From: an uncultured Oscillospiraceae bacterium
GTDB taxonomy: Bacteria > Bacillota > Clostridia > Oscillospirales > Acutalibacteraceae
Direction of reading: 5' to 3'
Length of the DNA: 56,046 nucleotides
NCBI GenBank assembly: GCA_900546265.1
Contig: URCA01000024.1
Coordinates: 1-56,046 of the forward strand
Made by a program: the position numbers and the translations under genes. Under the pieces are notes generated by a model that was not told where the DNA came from, searched no databases, and saw nothing but the letters and a program-made list of their open reading frames with translations. Below, one piece after another: positions 7,891-15,640 of this stretch. Each line of letters begins with the position of its first letter. Position 1 is the first letter of the stretch.

Positions 7891-7992
7891 TCAAAGACTG
7901 TATGACCATTTGCATGGCGTTTGTCTCTTTTTTTATCCTTCCGGCGGCAAGCGCTTGCATTTGCGCGGAGGTCTGGTATACTGATAAAGACT

Positions 7993-8751
7993 TTACCGCT
8001 GGATTTTCCGGCCTTGTATCCGGTATTGCGCGGGCAGCATCAGCCGGGTAGGCAGCAGCTTGCCTAACAGGTGGAGCAGCTTGGCCCCCGCGCCGGGGAG
8101 GATGACGGTTTTCCCCCGCGCCAGGCCCCGCAAAGCGATGCGGGCGCAGCGGGTCGGGGACATGCCACGCCGGACGGCTGTTGCCCCCGCCGCCCGGTCG
8201 AAGCCGGTGGCCAGCGGTCCCGGGCAGAGCACGGCCAGACGCACCGGGCGGCCTTCCCGCTTGAGCTCATAGCCCACCGCCCGGCTCCATTGGAGAAGGA
8301 ACGCCTTAGACGCCGCGTAGGAGGCCATGCCCGGCTCGGGCTGAAAACCCGCCAGGCTGGCGACGTTGAGGATGCAGCCCCGCTCCATAGAGGCGGCGAA
8401 GGCCTTGGTCAGCCGGCAGGGGGCCAGCATATTGGCTGTCAGCAGCGCCTCCTCGGCCTCCCACGGGATGTCTGAGGAGGCGCCGATTTGCCCGGCGCCC
8501 GCGTTGTTAATTACCAGCCCGACCGGCAGATCGGCGCAGGCCCGTAGCAGGGCGCCGACCTCCTCCGGCCGGGATAAATCGGCGGGACACACCTGGACTG
8601 CCACTCCGTGGGCCGCCCGCAGGGCGGCGGCCAGGGCTTCCAGCTGCCCGGCCCGACGGGCGGTCAGCAGCAGATCCCAGCCCTTGGCCGCCAGCTGCCC
8701 GGCCAGTTCCCGGCCGAGCCCGCCGGACGCGCCGGTTATCACTGCCACCAT
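7993..8751 (-). CDS. SDR family NAD(P)-dependent oxidoreductase
   Basis: A 252-residue classical short-chain dehydrogenase. The cofactor motif TGASGGLG is at residues 7-14, NNAG is at about 86, the catalytic Ser is in LNVASLAG (about 137), and the YxxxK pair is in YAASK (about 150). C-terminal residues are hydrophobic and basic, so it may associate with the membrane. Divergent from the ArsC-like gene, sharing the 78-bp gap. The substrate (ketone, fatty or steroid-like) is not determinable. Confidence 0.88.
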   Translation of the reverse strand: MVAVITGASGGLGRELAGQLAAKGWDLLLTARRAGQLEALAAALRAAHGVAVQVCPADLSRPEEVGALLRACADLPVGLVINNAGAGQIGASSDIPWEAEEALLTANMLAPCRLTKAFAASMERGCILNVASLAGFQPEPGMASYAASKAFLLQWSRAVGYELKREGRPVRLAVLCPGPLATGFDRAAGATAVRRGMSPTRCARIALRGLARGKTVILPGAGAKLLHLLGKLLPTRLMLPAQYRIQGRKIQR

Positions 8752-8829
8752 AGCCCCATCCCCTTCCTTTCCTATTTAGGTATAGTATATCGGATTTCAA
8801 CACGCCCTGCAACCGAAAGGAGACGCCGC

Positions 8830-9165
8830 ATGAATATTCAGATCTTCGGAAAGGCCAAGTGCTTCGATACTAAAAAGGCGGAGCGGTATTTCAAAGAGCG
8901 GGGCATCCGGTTCCAGCGCATTGACCTGGATAAATCCGGCATCAGCAAGGGGGAGCTGGCCAGCGTGAAGGCCGCCGTCGGCGGGCTGGACGCGCTGGTG
9001 GACGATAGGCATCCCGACGCGGCGCTGCTGCGGTACCTGGCCTATGAGGAGGACAAGGAACAGAAGCTGCTGGACAATCCCCGGCTGCTGCGCACCCCCA
9101 TCGTCCGCAACGGCAGGCTGGCCACGGTGGGTTTTTGTCCGGAAATTTGGAAGGGCTGGACGTAA
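8830..9165 (+). CDS. ArsC/Spx-family thioredoxin-like protein
   Basis: A 111-residue protein with the arsenate reductase (ArsC)-like fold. The N-terminal FGKAKCFDTKKAERYF has a single Cys (residue 10) and no CxxC. The family RxxTP-like stretch appears as LLRTPIVRNGR (about residue 86). AAAGGAGA lies 7 nt before the ATG, which sets the start well inside a longer open frame. It resembles YffB/Spx-like ArsC-family members of unknown target rather than a proven arsenate reductase; no ars operon is nearby. Confidence 0.85.
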   Translation: MNIQIFGKAKCFDTKKAERYFKERGIRFQRIDLDKSGISKGELASVKAAVGGLDALVDDRHPDAALLRYLAYEEDKEQKLLDNPRLLRTPIVRNGRLATVGFCPEIWKGWT

Positions 9166-9222
9166 CCATTGTAAAAAAGTTGATACTTTTATAATCCCTC
9201 TGAACAGTTTCCGCACAATGGC

Positions 9223-9249
9223 TTGCGAAACTATCAAATATGCTATACT
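9223..9249 (+). promoter_or_regulatory. Extended -10 promoter for isomerase/oxidoreductase pair
   Basis: TGC-TATACT (9241-9249) with a weak TTGCGA 15 nt upstream of the -10. It gives an approximately 255-nt leader that contains two direct repeats. Confidence 0.55.
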
Positions 9250-9258
9250 GAGCAGGAA

Positions 9259-9371
9259 GGGGATTGGAAAGAGCCGTTCGCCGGCCGCACGGGGGGGGCC
9301 GGCGCTCCGCTGCGCGGGGACACGCCTCTTTCCAGTCGATCGCAGCTGCCTACGGGCGACAGAATGGGAGG
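9259..9371 (+). repeat. Tandem leader repeat, copy 1
   Basis: About 112 bp, nearly identical to 9397-9506 apart from two extra G in a G-run and a few substitutions. Each copy can fold by pairing GGAAAGAG with CTCTTTCC across a very GC-rich middle, and each ends in GGGAGG. Confidence 0.85.
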
Positions 9372-9396
9372 ATAGCCAAGAAAGCAAACCAGAAAA

Positions 9397-9506
9397 GGGA
9401 TTGGAAAGAGCCGTTCGCCGGCCGCACGGGGGGCCGGCGCCCCGCTGCGCGGGGACACGCCTCTTTCCAGTCGACCGTAGCTGCCTACGGGCGACAGAAT
9501 GGGAGG
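9397..9506 (+). repeat. Tandem leader repeat, copy 2 (ends in the ribosome binding site)
   Basis: Second copy. Its final GGGAGG (9501-9506) lies 7 nt before the isomerase ATG and so acts as the ribosome binding site. It also contains a CCGTAG-CTGC-CTACGG hairpin that copy 1 has partly lost. Confidence 0.85.
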
Positions 9507-9513
9507 AAGTATT

Positions 9514-10365
9514 ATGCAATTTCAAATTGGAATTATCGCCGACTGGCTGGGCTTGCCTCTGGACAAGGCGCTGGCCAAATGCGCCGCGCTGGGGGCCGAT
9601 GGCGTACAGCTGTACGCTGTCGGCGGGGAAATGGCGCCGGAAAACATGACGCCCGCTTCCCTGCAAGAGAAACGGGCGCTGCTGAAGGACAACGGGCTGA
9701 CGGTGTCGGCGCTGTGCGGCGATCTGGGCGGACACGGCTTCGCCCGGGCGGCAGAGAATCCAGCCAAAATCGAGAAATCCAAGAGGATTGTAGATCTGGC
9801 CCTGGAGCTGGGCTCCCGGGTGGTGACCACCCATATCGGCGTGGTGCCGGAGGATACGGCCAGCGACACCTACCTGGTGATGCAGGCCGCCTGCAACGAG
9901 CTGGCGGAGTACGCCCATGAAAACGGCGCGTTTTTCGCCATCGAAACGGGGCCGGAGCCGGCCGAACGGCTGAAAACCTTCCTGGACGGTCTGTCCTCGA
10001 AGGGGGTGGCGGTCAACCTGGATCCCGCCAATCTGGTGATGGTGACCGGGGACGACCCGGTGCAGGCGGTATATACCTTGAAGGACTACATTGTCCACAC
10101 GCACGCCAAGGACGGGCGGATGCTTCGGAAAACCGACCCGCGTGTCATCTACGACTTTTTTGCCGAGGGCGGCATCGGGGATCTTCGGCTGGACGAGTAC
10201 TTTAAAGAAATGCCGCTGGGACAGGGCGGCGTGGATTTTGACGGCTACATGAAGGCGCTGGAGGATATCGGCTACACCGGCTTTCTCACCATCGAACGGG
10301 AAGTGGGGGAGAACCCGGCGGCGGACATCGCTTTGGCTGTGGAATTCCTGAACAGATATCGATAA
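9514..10365 (+). CDS. Sugar phosphate isomerase/epimerase
   Basis: A 283-residue xylose-isomerase-like TIM barrel. Likely metal ligands: E149 in FFAIETGPEP, D174 in AVNLDPANL, H199/H201 in YIVHTHAKDG and E262 in FLTIEREVG. It begins MQFQIGIIADWLGL after a GGGAGG supplied by the repeat element. Followed after 19 nt by a Gfo/Idh oxidoreductase, a second such pair in this window, so it is probably the partner enzyme in a sugar oxidation/isomerisation step. Substrate unknown. Confidence 0.88.
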   Translation: MQFQIGIIADWLGLPLDKALAKCAALGADGVQLYAVGGEMAPENMTPASLQEKRALLKDNGLTVSALCGDLGGHGFARAAENPAKIEKSKRIVDLALELGSRVVTTHIGVVPEDTASDTYLVMQAACNELAEYAHENGAFFAIETGPEPAERLKTFLDGLSSKGVAVNLDPANLVMVTGDDPVQAVYTLKDYIVHTHAKDGRMLRKTDPRVIYDFFAEGGIGDLRLDEYFKEMPLGQGGVDFDGYMKALEDIGYTGFLTIEREVGENPAADIALAVEFLNRYR

Positions 10366-10384
10366 AGGCAAGAGGGATCGAATC

Positions 10385-11434
10385 ATGAACAAGCGGTACG
10401 GCGTGGTGCTCATCGGCTGCGGCCACATCGGGCAGGAGCACATAGAGGACATCTATTTCCGGGACAACATACGGGTGGTGGCGACGGTGGACACCCGCGA
10501 GGAGCAGGCGCGCCTGTTCGCCCGCCGGTACGGGGCCGACCATTACGGGACGGATTACCGCCCCTTTCTGCGGCTGCCTGAAACGGACATCGTCATCATC
10601 GCCACCTATGTCAACACCCATCTGTCCATTCTCCGGGACTGCCTGGAGGCGGGCAAGCATGTCCTGTGCGAAAAGCCCATTGCCGGTACCCTGGAGGAGG
10701 GGGAGGCCTTTTACCGTCTGGTTAAGGGCGCCTCGAGCCAGGTGCTGGTGGCCCATATCCTGCGGCACAACCGTACCTATCAAACCGCGGCCCGCCTGAT
10801 CGGAGAGGGGGCTGTCGGCCGGCTGTCCCTGATGCGGATGGTACAAAATCATCACGCCATGGACTGGCCCCGGTATAAGCGGCTGATGGCCGACTGCCCG
10901 CCTATCGTGGACTGCGGCGTCCATTATATCGACGTCATGCAGTGGTTCAGCGGCTCCCGGGTGGTGGAGGTCAGCGGCGTGGGCTGCCGCCTGGACGCGG
11001 ACAGCGGGCAGGACAACTACGGCATGATCCAGGCCCGGCTGGCCAACGGCTGCATCGCCAGCTATGAGGCGGGTTGGAGCCGGAATCTGGCGGCCCAAAA
11101 CCTGAAGGAATTCATTGGGGACAAGGGCCGGCTGACCATCACGCTGCGGGACAACCGGATAACCAACAAGGAGGAGGGCGACTGCATTACCCTCTATACC
11201 AGCGACACCGGGGAATACCGCACCATCAACGTGGCCGCCAAATACAAGGACATGTACGCCCAGCTGTCGGCGCTTATCGGCATGATAGAGGGCAAGGCTT
11301 CCGCCTCGCCCTCTATCGACGAGGTTTACAGCGCCTTCGTTATCGCCATGACGGCCAAAAAGGCCATCGAGACCCGCACCGTCCAGTTTGTTCCCGCTCT
11401 CATCGAGGGAAAGCGGGAAAAGGGCGCGTCCTAA
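10385..11434 (+). CDS. Gfo/Idh/MocA family oxidoreductase
   Basis: A 349-residue NAD(P)-dependent dehydrogenase. The Rossmann motif LIGCGHIGQEH is at residue 9, and CEKPIAGTLEEGE (about 96) contains the catalytic EKP lysine. The C-terminal domain has DCGVHYIDVMQWF (about 177) with the family D/H residues. Second gene of the isomerase operon, ending at a terminator shared with the convergent yccF-like gene. Not the same subgroup by eye as the enzyme at 984-2069. Substrate not determinable. Confidence 0.9.
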   Translation: MNKRYGVVLIGCGHIGQEHIEDIYFRDNIRVVATVDTREEQARLFARRYGADHYGTDYRPFLRLPETDIVIIATYVNTHLSILRDCLEAGKHVLCEKPIAGTLEEGEAFYRLVKGASSQVLVAHILRHNRTYQTAARLIGEGAVGRLSLMRMVQNHHAMDWPRYKRLMADCPPIVDCGVHYIDVMQWFSGSRVVEVSGVGCRLDADSGQDNYGMIQARLANGCIASYEAGWSRNLAAQNLKEFIGDKGRLTITLRDNRITNKEEGDCITLYTSDTGEYRTINVAAKYKDMYAQLSALIGMIEGKASASPSIDEVYSAFVIAMTAKKAIETRTVQFVPALIEGKREKGAS

Positions 11435-11436
11435 TG

Positions 11437-11466
11437 AAAAGGCGCCGGAGCCATCCGGCGCCTTTT
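11437..11466. terminator. Bidirectional terminator
   Basis: AAAAGGCGCCGG and its complement, with flanking A4/T4, immediately after the oxidoreductase stop and before the convergent YccF stop. Confidence 0.8.
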
Positions 11467-11471
11467 CGCAC

Positions 11472-11831
11472 TCATACCACCGCCGAGCCGAAGGGGAAGA
11501 GGGCCAGACGGGCCAGCTTGAAGCTCTGCAGCCCCAGGGGGATGCCCACGATGGTCACGCAGTACACCAGGCCGACGGCCACGGAGCTGAGAAACAGCTC
11601 CCAGCCGAACAGCAGGATCCACACCACATTCATCAGGCAGGAGCCGGGGCCGCCCCCGCCCTCGATTTCTTTGCCGAAGGGGGACAGCACCAGGCCCGCG
11701 ATTTTGAAGCACTGCACCCCGAAGGGGATCCCGATGATGGTGACGCAGCACAGGAGGCCGGCGAGCGCCCACATAATGCCCAAAACCAGGCCGCCGAGCA
11801 GCAGCCAAAAAATATTTCCAAGTACGTTCAT
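11472..11831 (-). CDS. YccF domain-containing inner membrane protein
   Basis: A 119-residue protein made of two similar halves, each with a hydrophobic segment followed by VTIIGIPFGVQCFKIA or VTIVGIPLGLQSFKLA and then L-PFG. This internal duplication is the YccF (DUF307) pattern. Two or more membrane segments. Function unknown in the family. Single gene, convergent with the oxidoreductase. Confidence 0.88.
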   Translation of the reverse strand: MNVLGNIFWLLLGGLVLGIMWALAGLLCCVTIIGIPFGVQCFKIAGLVLSPFGKEIEGGGGPGSCLMNVVWILLFGWELFLSSVAVGLVYCVTIVGIPLGLQSFKLARLALFPFGSAVV

Positions 11832-11968
11832 CGATGAAGACCTGTCCTTTCCGGGCGAATTGCTCTAAGCTTTGTTACAGGAATCAGTATAGCGGACAAA
11901 GCGGAAAAACAGCTCGGCAAAATGCGGAAGATTTTCTTGAGATTGCATGAAGGGATCGCGGCGGGGCG

Positions 11969-11998
11969 TTGACAAGCGGCCGGAATATGGTGTACACT
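11969..11998 (+). promoter_or_regulatory. Promoter of the 30-residue peptide gene
   Basis: TTGACA (11969-11974), an 18-nt spacer and TACACT (11993-11998). Confidence 0.7.
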
Positions 11999-12028
11999 GG
12001 ACAAGCCGGCGAAAGGAGAGGGTTCCGG

Positions 12029-12121
12029 ATGAAATGGGGAAAACGGATATTGTGCATCGCGCTGGCCGCCGCCATGCTGCTGGGGTCGCTGGTGCTGGGG
12101 GTCCTCAGCTTTCAAGGCTGA
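12029..12121 (+). CDS. Small 30-residue hydrophobic peptide
   Basis: Starts MKWGKRILC and continues with an alanine/leucine-rich hydrophobic stretch to LSFQG. It has a full expression unit: consensus promoter, AAAGGAGAGG ribosome site 7 nt before ATG, and a terminator hairpin right after the stop. It looks like a single membrane-spanning peptide or a bare signal sequence. I do not recognise it. A regulatory or toxin-like small membrane peptide is possible; so is chance. Confidence 0.5.
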   Translation: MKWGKRILCIALAAAMLLGSLVLGVLSFQG

Positions 12122-12133
12122 ATACAGACGCGC

Positions 12134-12168
12134 GCCCGCCGGCCGGACAGGCCAGAGCGGGCATTTTT
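12134..12168 (+). terminator. Terminator after the small peptide gene
   Basis: GCCCGC and GCGGGC close a stem with inner GGCC pairing, followed by ATTTTT. Confidence 0.6.
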
Positions 12169-12222
12169 GCGCCTTGAAGGCCTGCGCGGACAAGCTGCCG
12201 AAAAAATGCCACAAGGGAAAAG

Positions 12223-12238
12223 CAACTATATCTTGTGT
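12223..12238. promoter_or_regulatory. NrdR box 1 (candidate)
   Basis: CAACTATATCTTGTGT matches the NrdR consensus acaCwATATaTwGtgt at 13 of 16 positions. It lies just upstream of the -35 of the nrdD promoter. Confidence 0.6.
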
Positions 12239-12244
12239 TTGGGA

Positions 12245-12273
12245 TTGACAAGTCTGCGCATATGTTGTAATAT
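12245..12273 (+). promoter_or_regulatory. nrdD promoter
   Basis: TTGACA (12245-12250), a 17-nt spacer and TAATAT (12268-12273). It gives a roughly 190-nt GC-rich leader (12280-12466) with several possible stems and no recognised riboswitch. Confidence 0.8.
12255..12270. promoter_or_regulatory. NrdR box 2 (weak candidate)
   Basis: Central ATAT lies exactly 32 bp from that of box 1 (three helical turns, the usual NrdR spacing). The match is only 8 of 16, so support comes from position within the promoter spacer. Confidence 0.4.
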
Positions 12274-12466
12274 TATAGCCGTTCCCGCTAACGGCCCATT
12301 CGGACGGGCCGGCCAGGCCGATGCGAGGCGTTCGGGCTTTTTCCAGCGGGAATTCGCGCCGGCTTTGCCTGGCGCCGCGACGATTTGGGGCGGAGCTGCC
12401 GCCTCTATATGGCAGGAAAGCGGAGGATCACGCGGGTTTCTGCAGAAGGAATGGGTGGTTGGAAGA

Positions 12467-14758
12467 ATGGTAGAACAGGTAAAGAAGCGCAACGGAGAAA
12501 TCGTCATTTTTGACGCGAAGAAAATCCGCGAAGCCATACATAAAGCCAATATCGCCGTGGCGGACGAGAAGATCCCCGCGAAATCCCTGCGGGAACTGAC
12601 CGACAAGGTGGTCGGCTCCCTGCCGGCGGGCCAGGTGCCCACGGTGGAGCAGATTCAGGACAAGGTGGAGGAAATCCTTATCGGCGCGGACTACGCGAAA
12701 ACCGCCAAGGCTTACATCCTCTACCGCGCCGAACATGCTAAAATCCGCCAGAGCGAGGCGGACTTGATGGACATTTACAAGGAGCTGACCTTTGCCTACG
12801 CCAAGGACGCCGACATTAAGCGGGAAAACGCCAACATCGACGCCGACACCGCCATGGGCACCATGCTCAAGTATGGGTCGGAGGGGTCCAAATATTTCAT
12901 CGACAACTATATCCTGCCCAAGGACATTGCCGCCGCCCACATCAACGGCGACATCCATATCCACGACAAGGATTTTTACATGCTGACCGAGACCTGCTGC
13001 CAGATTGACCTGCTCAAGCTGTTCCACAACGGCTTTTCCACCGGTCACGGCACCCTGCGGGAGCCCAACAGCATTCAGAGCTATTCCGCCTTGGCTTGCA
13101 TCGCCATCCAGGCCAACCAGAACGAGATGCACGGCGGCCAGAGCGTGCCCAACTTCGATTATTCCATGGCGCCGGGTGTGGCGAAAACCTTTATCAAGGA
13201 ATATTTCCGTGCCCTGGCTGCCTATTTCCATATCCGGCTCGGCCTGTCCATGCCCGACGCCAAGGCGCTCGCGGACAGGGTACGGGAGGACATCCCCCTG
13301 ACGGTTTCCATGCGGGAGGCCGACGCGTACAAGGACGCGCTGAAGGCCTGGCTGCCCGCTCACCAGCGGGAGGGCGGCTTCCAGGACATCACGTCCGAGC
13401 AGGCGGGGGAAGCGCACGATTTCGCGGCGGACACCGCCTGGTATGAGACGGACAGGGCCACCTACCAGGCGATGGAGGCCTTCATCCACAACCTGAACAC
13501 CATGAACTCCCGGGCGGGCGCCCAGGTGCCCTTCAGCTCTGTCAATTACGGCACCGACACCTCCCCCGAGGCGCGCATGGTGGTGCGCAATCTGCTCGAG
13601 GCCACCGACGCGGGGCTGGGAGACGGGGAAACCCCGATTTTCCCGGTGCAGATTTTCAAGGTGAAGGAAGGGGTCAATTTCAACCCCGGCGATCCCAACT
13701 ACGACCTGTTCAAGCTGGCCATCAAGACGTCGGCCAAGCGGCTGTTCCCCAACTTCAGCTTCATCGACGCCCCCTTCAACCTGCAGTATTACAAGGAAGG
13801 GGATTACGACACCGAAATCGCCTATATGGGCTGCCGCACCCGGGTGATGGGCAATCATTTCGATCCCAGCAGGGAGACCACCTGCGGGCGCGGGAATCTC
13901 AGCTTTACCTCCATCAACCTGCCCCGGATCGGCATCGAGGCCAAGGGGGACATTCAGAAATTCTACCAGCTGCTGGACAGCCGCATCGAGCTGGTCTGCC
14001 GCCAGCTGCTGCATCGTTTCCAGATTCAGTGCACCAAAAAGGGCCGCAATTACCCCTTCCTGATGGGACAGGGCGTCTGGATTGATTCCGACAAGCTGGG
14101 CCCGGACGACAGTGTGGAGGAGGTGCTCAAGCACGGCACGCTGAGCGTGGGCTTCATCGGGCTGGCTGAAACCTTGAAAGCCTTGACCGGCAAGCACCAT
14201 GGGGAGAGCGAGGAGAGCCAGAAGCTGGGGCTGGAAATCGTTGGCTATATGCGGCGGCGCATGGACGAGGAGTCGGAAAAGACGGGGCTGAATTTCACCC
14301 TGCTGGCCACCCCGGCCGAAGGGCTCAGCGGCCGGTTCCTGCGGATTGATAAGGAGCTTTACGGGGAGCTCCCCGGCATTACGGATCGGGACTATTACAC
14401 CAACTCCTTCCATGTGCCGGTGTATTATCCCATCCAGGCGTACAAGAAAATCCGCACCGAGGCGCCGTATCACGCGCTGACCAACGCCGGACATATCAGC
14501 TATGTGGAGCTGGATGGGGACACCTGCAAGAACCTGGACGCTTTCGAGGCGGTCATCCGCTGCATGAAGGAGGCGGGCGTGGGCTACGGCTCGGTGAATC
14601 ACCCGGTGGACCGGGATCCCATCTGCGGCTATACCGGCGTTATCGACGAGGTCTGTCCCCGCTGTGGCCGCCGGGAGGGCGAGCCGGTCAGCGTGGAAAA
14701 GCTGATGGAGCTTCGAAAAAAATATCCGCACATGCCTCACATCTGCGGATGCGAATAA
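12467..14758 (+). CDS. nrdD: Anaerobic ribonucleoside-triphosphate reductase, large polypeptide lacking its glycyl-radical loop
   Basis: A 763-residue class III reductase that makes dNTPs without oxygen. An N-terminal ATP-cone (residues 1-95, VKKRNGEIVIFDAKKIREAI) is followed by the ten-stranded barrel with GAQVPFSSVNYGTDTSPEA, CRTRVMGNHF and the fingerprint NHPVDRDPICGYTG. The Zn-binding Cys pairs CPRCGR and ICGCE are at the C-terminus. The polypeptide stops there: no R-V-x-G-Y glycyl-radical motif follows. That motif is in the next ORF, in the same frame, after one TAA and 11 codons. Start: ATG 12467; a GTG at 12455 with AAGGA upstream is an alternative. Likely controlled by NrdR. Confidence 0.93.
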   Translation: MVEQVKKRNGEIVIFDAKKIREAIHKANIAVADEKIPAKSLRELTDKVVGSLPAGQVPTVEQIQDKVEEILIGADYAKTAKAYILYRAEHAKIRQSEADLMDIYKELTFAYAKDADIKRENANIDADTAMGTMLKYGSEGSKYFIDNYILPKDIAAAHINGDIHIHDKDFYMLTETCCQIDLLKLFHNGFSTGHGTLREPNSIQSYSALACIAIQANQNEMHGGQSVPNFDYSMAPGVAKTFIKEYFRALAAYFHIRLGLSMPDAKALADRVREDIPLTVSMREADAYKDALKAWLPAHQREGGFQDITSEQAGEAHDFAADTAWYETDRATYQAMEAFIHNLNTMNSRAGAQVPFSSVNYGTDTSPEARMVVRNLLEATDAGLGDGETPIFPVQIFKVKEGVNFNPGDPNYDLFKLAIKTSAKRLFPNFSFIDAPFNLQYYKEGDYDTEIAYMGCRTRVMGNHFDPSRETTCGRGNLSFTSINLPRIGIEAKGDIQKFYQLLDSRIELVCRQLLHRFQIQCTKKGRNYPFLMGQGVWIDSDKLGPDDSVEEVLKHGTLSVGFIGLAETLKALTGKHHGESEESQKLGLEIVGYMRRRMDEESEKTGLNFTLLATPAEGLSGRFLRIDKELYGELPGITDRDYYTNSFHVPVYYPIQAYKKIRTEAPYHALTNAGHISYVELDGDTCKNLDAFEAVIRCMKEAGVGYGSVNHPVDRDPICGYTGVIDEVCPRCGRREGEPVSVEKLMELRKKYPHMPHICGCE

Positions 14759-14791
14759 AAACAATCGACTGATAAAAGGAGACGGAACAGC

Positions 14792-14956
14792 ATGAACGAG
14801 AAGAAGAACACCCAGGCAACGGTGGGAGAGAGCGTCGGCTTTGAGCGGATTCGCCGGATCACCGGCTATCTGGTGGGCACCACCGATCGGTTCAACAATG
14901 CCAAGCGCGCGGAAGAAAAGGACAGAGTTAAGCATGGCCTCCAAGCTGAGAATTAG
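14792..14956 (+). CDS. Separate glycyl-radical domain of NrdD
   Basis: A 54-residue polypeptide containing RIRRITGYLVGTTDRFNNAK, the C-terminal glycyl-radical segment normally fused to NrdD; the radical glycine is G25. AAAAGGAGAC lies upstream of its ATG. It is in frame with nrdD and separated from it by one stop codon and 11 sense codons, so it may be made as an independent subunit (compare GrcA/YfiD, which complements pyruvate formate-lyase) or by readthrough. It overlaps the nrdG start by 23 nt in another frame, implying translational coupling. NrdG would form the radical on it. Confidence 0.85.
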   Translation: MNEKKNTQATVGESVGFERIRRITGYLVGTTDRFNNAKRAEEKDRVKHGLQAEN

Positions 14957-15419
14957 CGGCATCGTACCCGAGTCCATCGTGGATGGGCCGGGTATCCGCT
15001 TCACGGTGTTCACCCAGGGGTGTCCCCATCACTGCCCGGGCTGTCACAATCCGCAGACCCATGCCTTCGACGGCGGGCGTCTGGTGGATGTGGCGGATCT
15101 GGCGGCGCAGGTAGAGGAGAACCCGCTGCTGACCGGGGTCACCTTTTCGGGCGGCGAGCCCTTCTGCCAGCCGGAGCCGCTTTGCGAGCTGGCTCAGCTG
15201 GTCAAGGTCCGCGGAAAGCACGTCATGGTGTATTCCGGCTATACGCTGGAGCAGCTGCTGGAGATGGGGAAAACCAAGCCGGCAGTGCTGCGCCTGCTGC
15301 GGCTGGCGGACACGCTGGTGGACGGACGGTACGTGGAAGAGCTGCGGGATCTGACCCTGGAATTCCGGGGAAGCAGCAACCAGCGGATCATCGATTTGCA
15401 TACCGTATTCGACGTGTAG
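14934..15419 (+). CDS. nrdG: Anaerobic ribonucleotide reductase activating protein (radical SAM)
   Basis: A 161-residue radical SAM activase that installs the glycyl radical on NrdD. The cluster motif CxxxCxxC appears as CPHHCPGC (about residues 30-37), with the family VDGPGIRFTVFTQG just before it and FSGGEPF (about 67) binding SAM. Its ATG lies inside the glycyl-domain ORF. Ends at the first of two duplicated terminators. Confidence 0.95.
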   Translation: MASKLRISGIVPESIVDGPGIRFTVFTQGCPHHCPGCHNPQTHAFDGGRLVDVADLAAQVEENPLLTGVTFSGGEPFCQPEPLCELAQLVKVRGKHVMVYSGYTLEQLLEMGKTKPAVLRLLRLADTLVDGRYVEELRDLTLEFRGSSNQRIIDLHTVFDV

Positions 15420-15447
15420 AAAGGCGCCCCGTCCGGGGCGCCTTTTT
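15420..15447 (+). terminator. nrdG terminator, copy 1
   Basis: GGCGCCCC-GTCC-GGGGCGCC with a T5 tail, directly after the stop codon. The 20-bp hairpin is repeated exactly at 15642-15661. Confidence 0.85.
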
Positions 15448-15640
15448 GTAGCTTGTCAAAAAAGTACCGGAGGGAAGGGAAGGTGTGGAGGGGGAACCGT
15501 CAGGGTTCCCCACTCCGCGTCGAGCGAAGCGGATCACCCGCCCGCAGGCGGCCAAAAGTGGGGAAATCGTACCGATTTCCCCACTTTTGCTCAGCTTGGC
15601 GAAAAGGGCCGACGCCAGGAGGACATTTTTGACAAGCTGA
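15448..15640. repeat. Intergenic element between duplicated nrdG terminators
   Basis: No gene. The ends form an inverted repeat: AGCTTGTCAAAAAAGT at 15450-15465 pairs with 15623-15638 with one mismatch. Inside are a GGGGAACC hairpin (15491-15511) and a perfect 17-bp inverted repeat, CAAAAGTGGGGAAATCG (15553-15589). The right end, CTCAGCTTG...CAAGCTGAG (from 15589), resembles the CAGCTTGTCGAC module at 3839 and 55875. Confidence 0.7.

Noticed and set aside
7952..7984. Plus-strand promoter TTGCAT-TATACT near the end of the SDR gene
   Set aside because: Nothing on the plus strand follows for 800 bp, so it is probably a chance match.
9243..9458. Leftward 71-codon ORF within the tandem leader repeats
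   Set aside because: The protein simply repeats itself with the DNA repeat (LFPIPF segments); it has no ribosome site and is a by-product of the repeat.
12428..15013. 861-codon open frame antisense to nrdD
   Set aside because: Covers an unambiguous nrdD-nrdG region on the other strand and lacks any recognisable motif or ribosome site.
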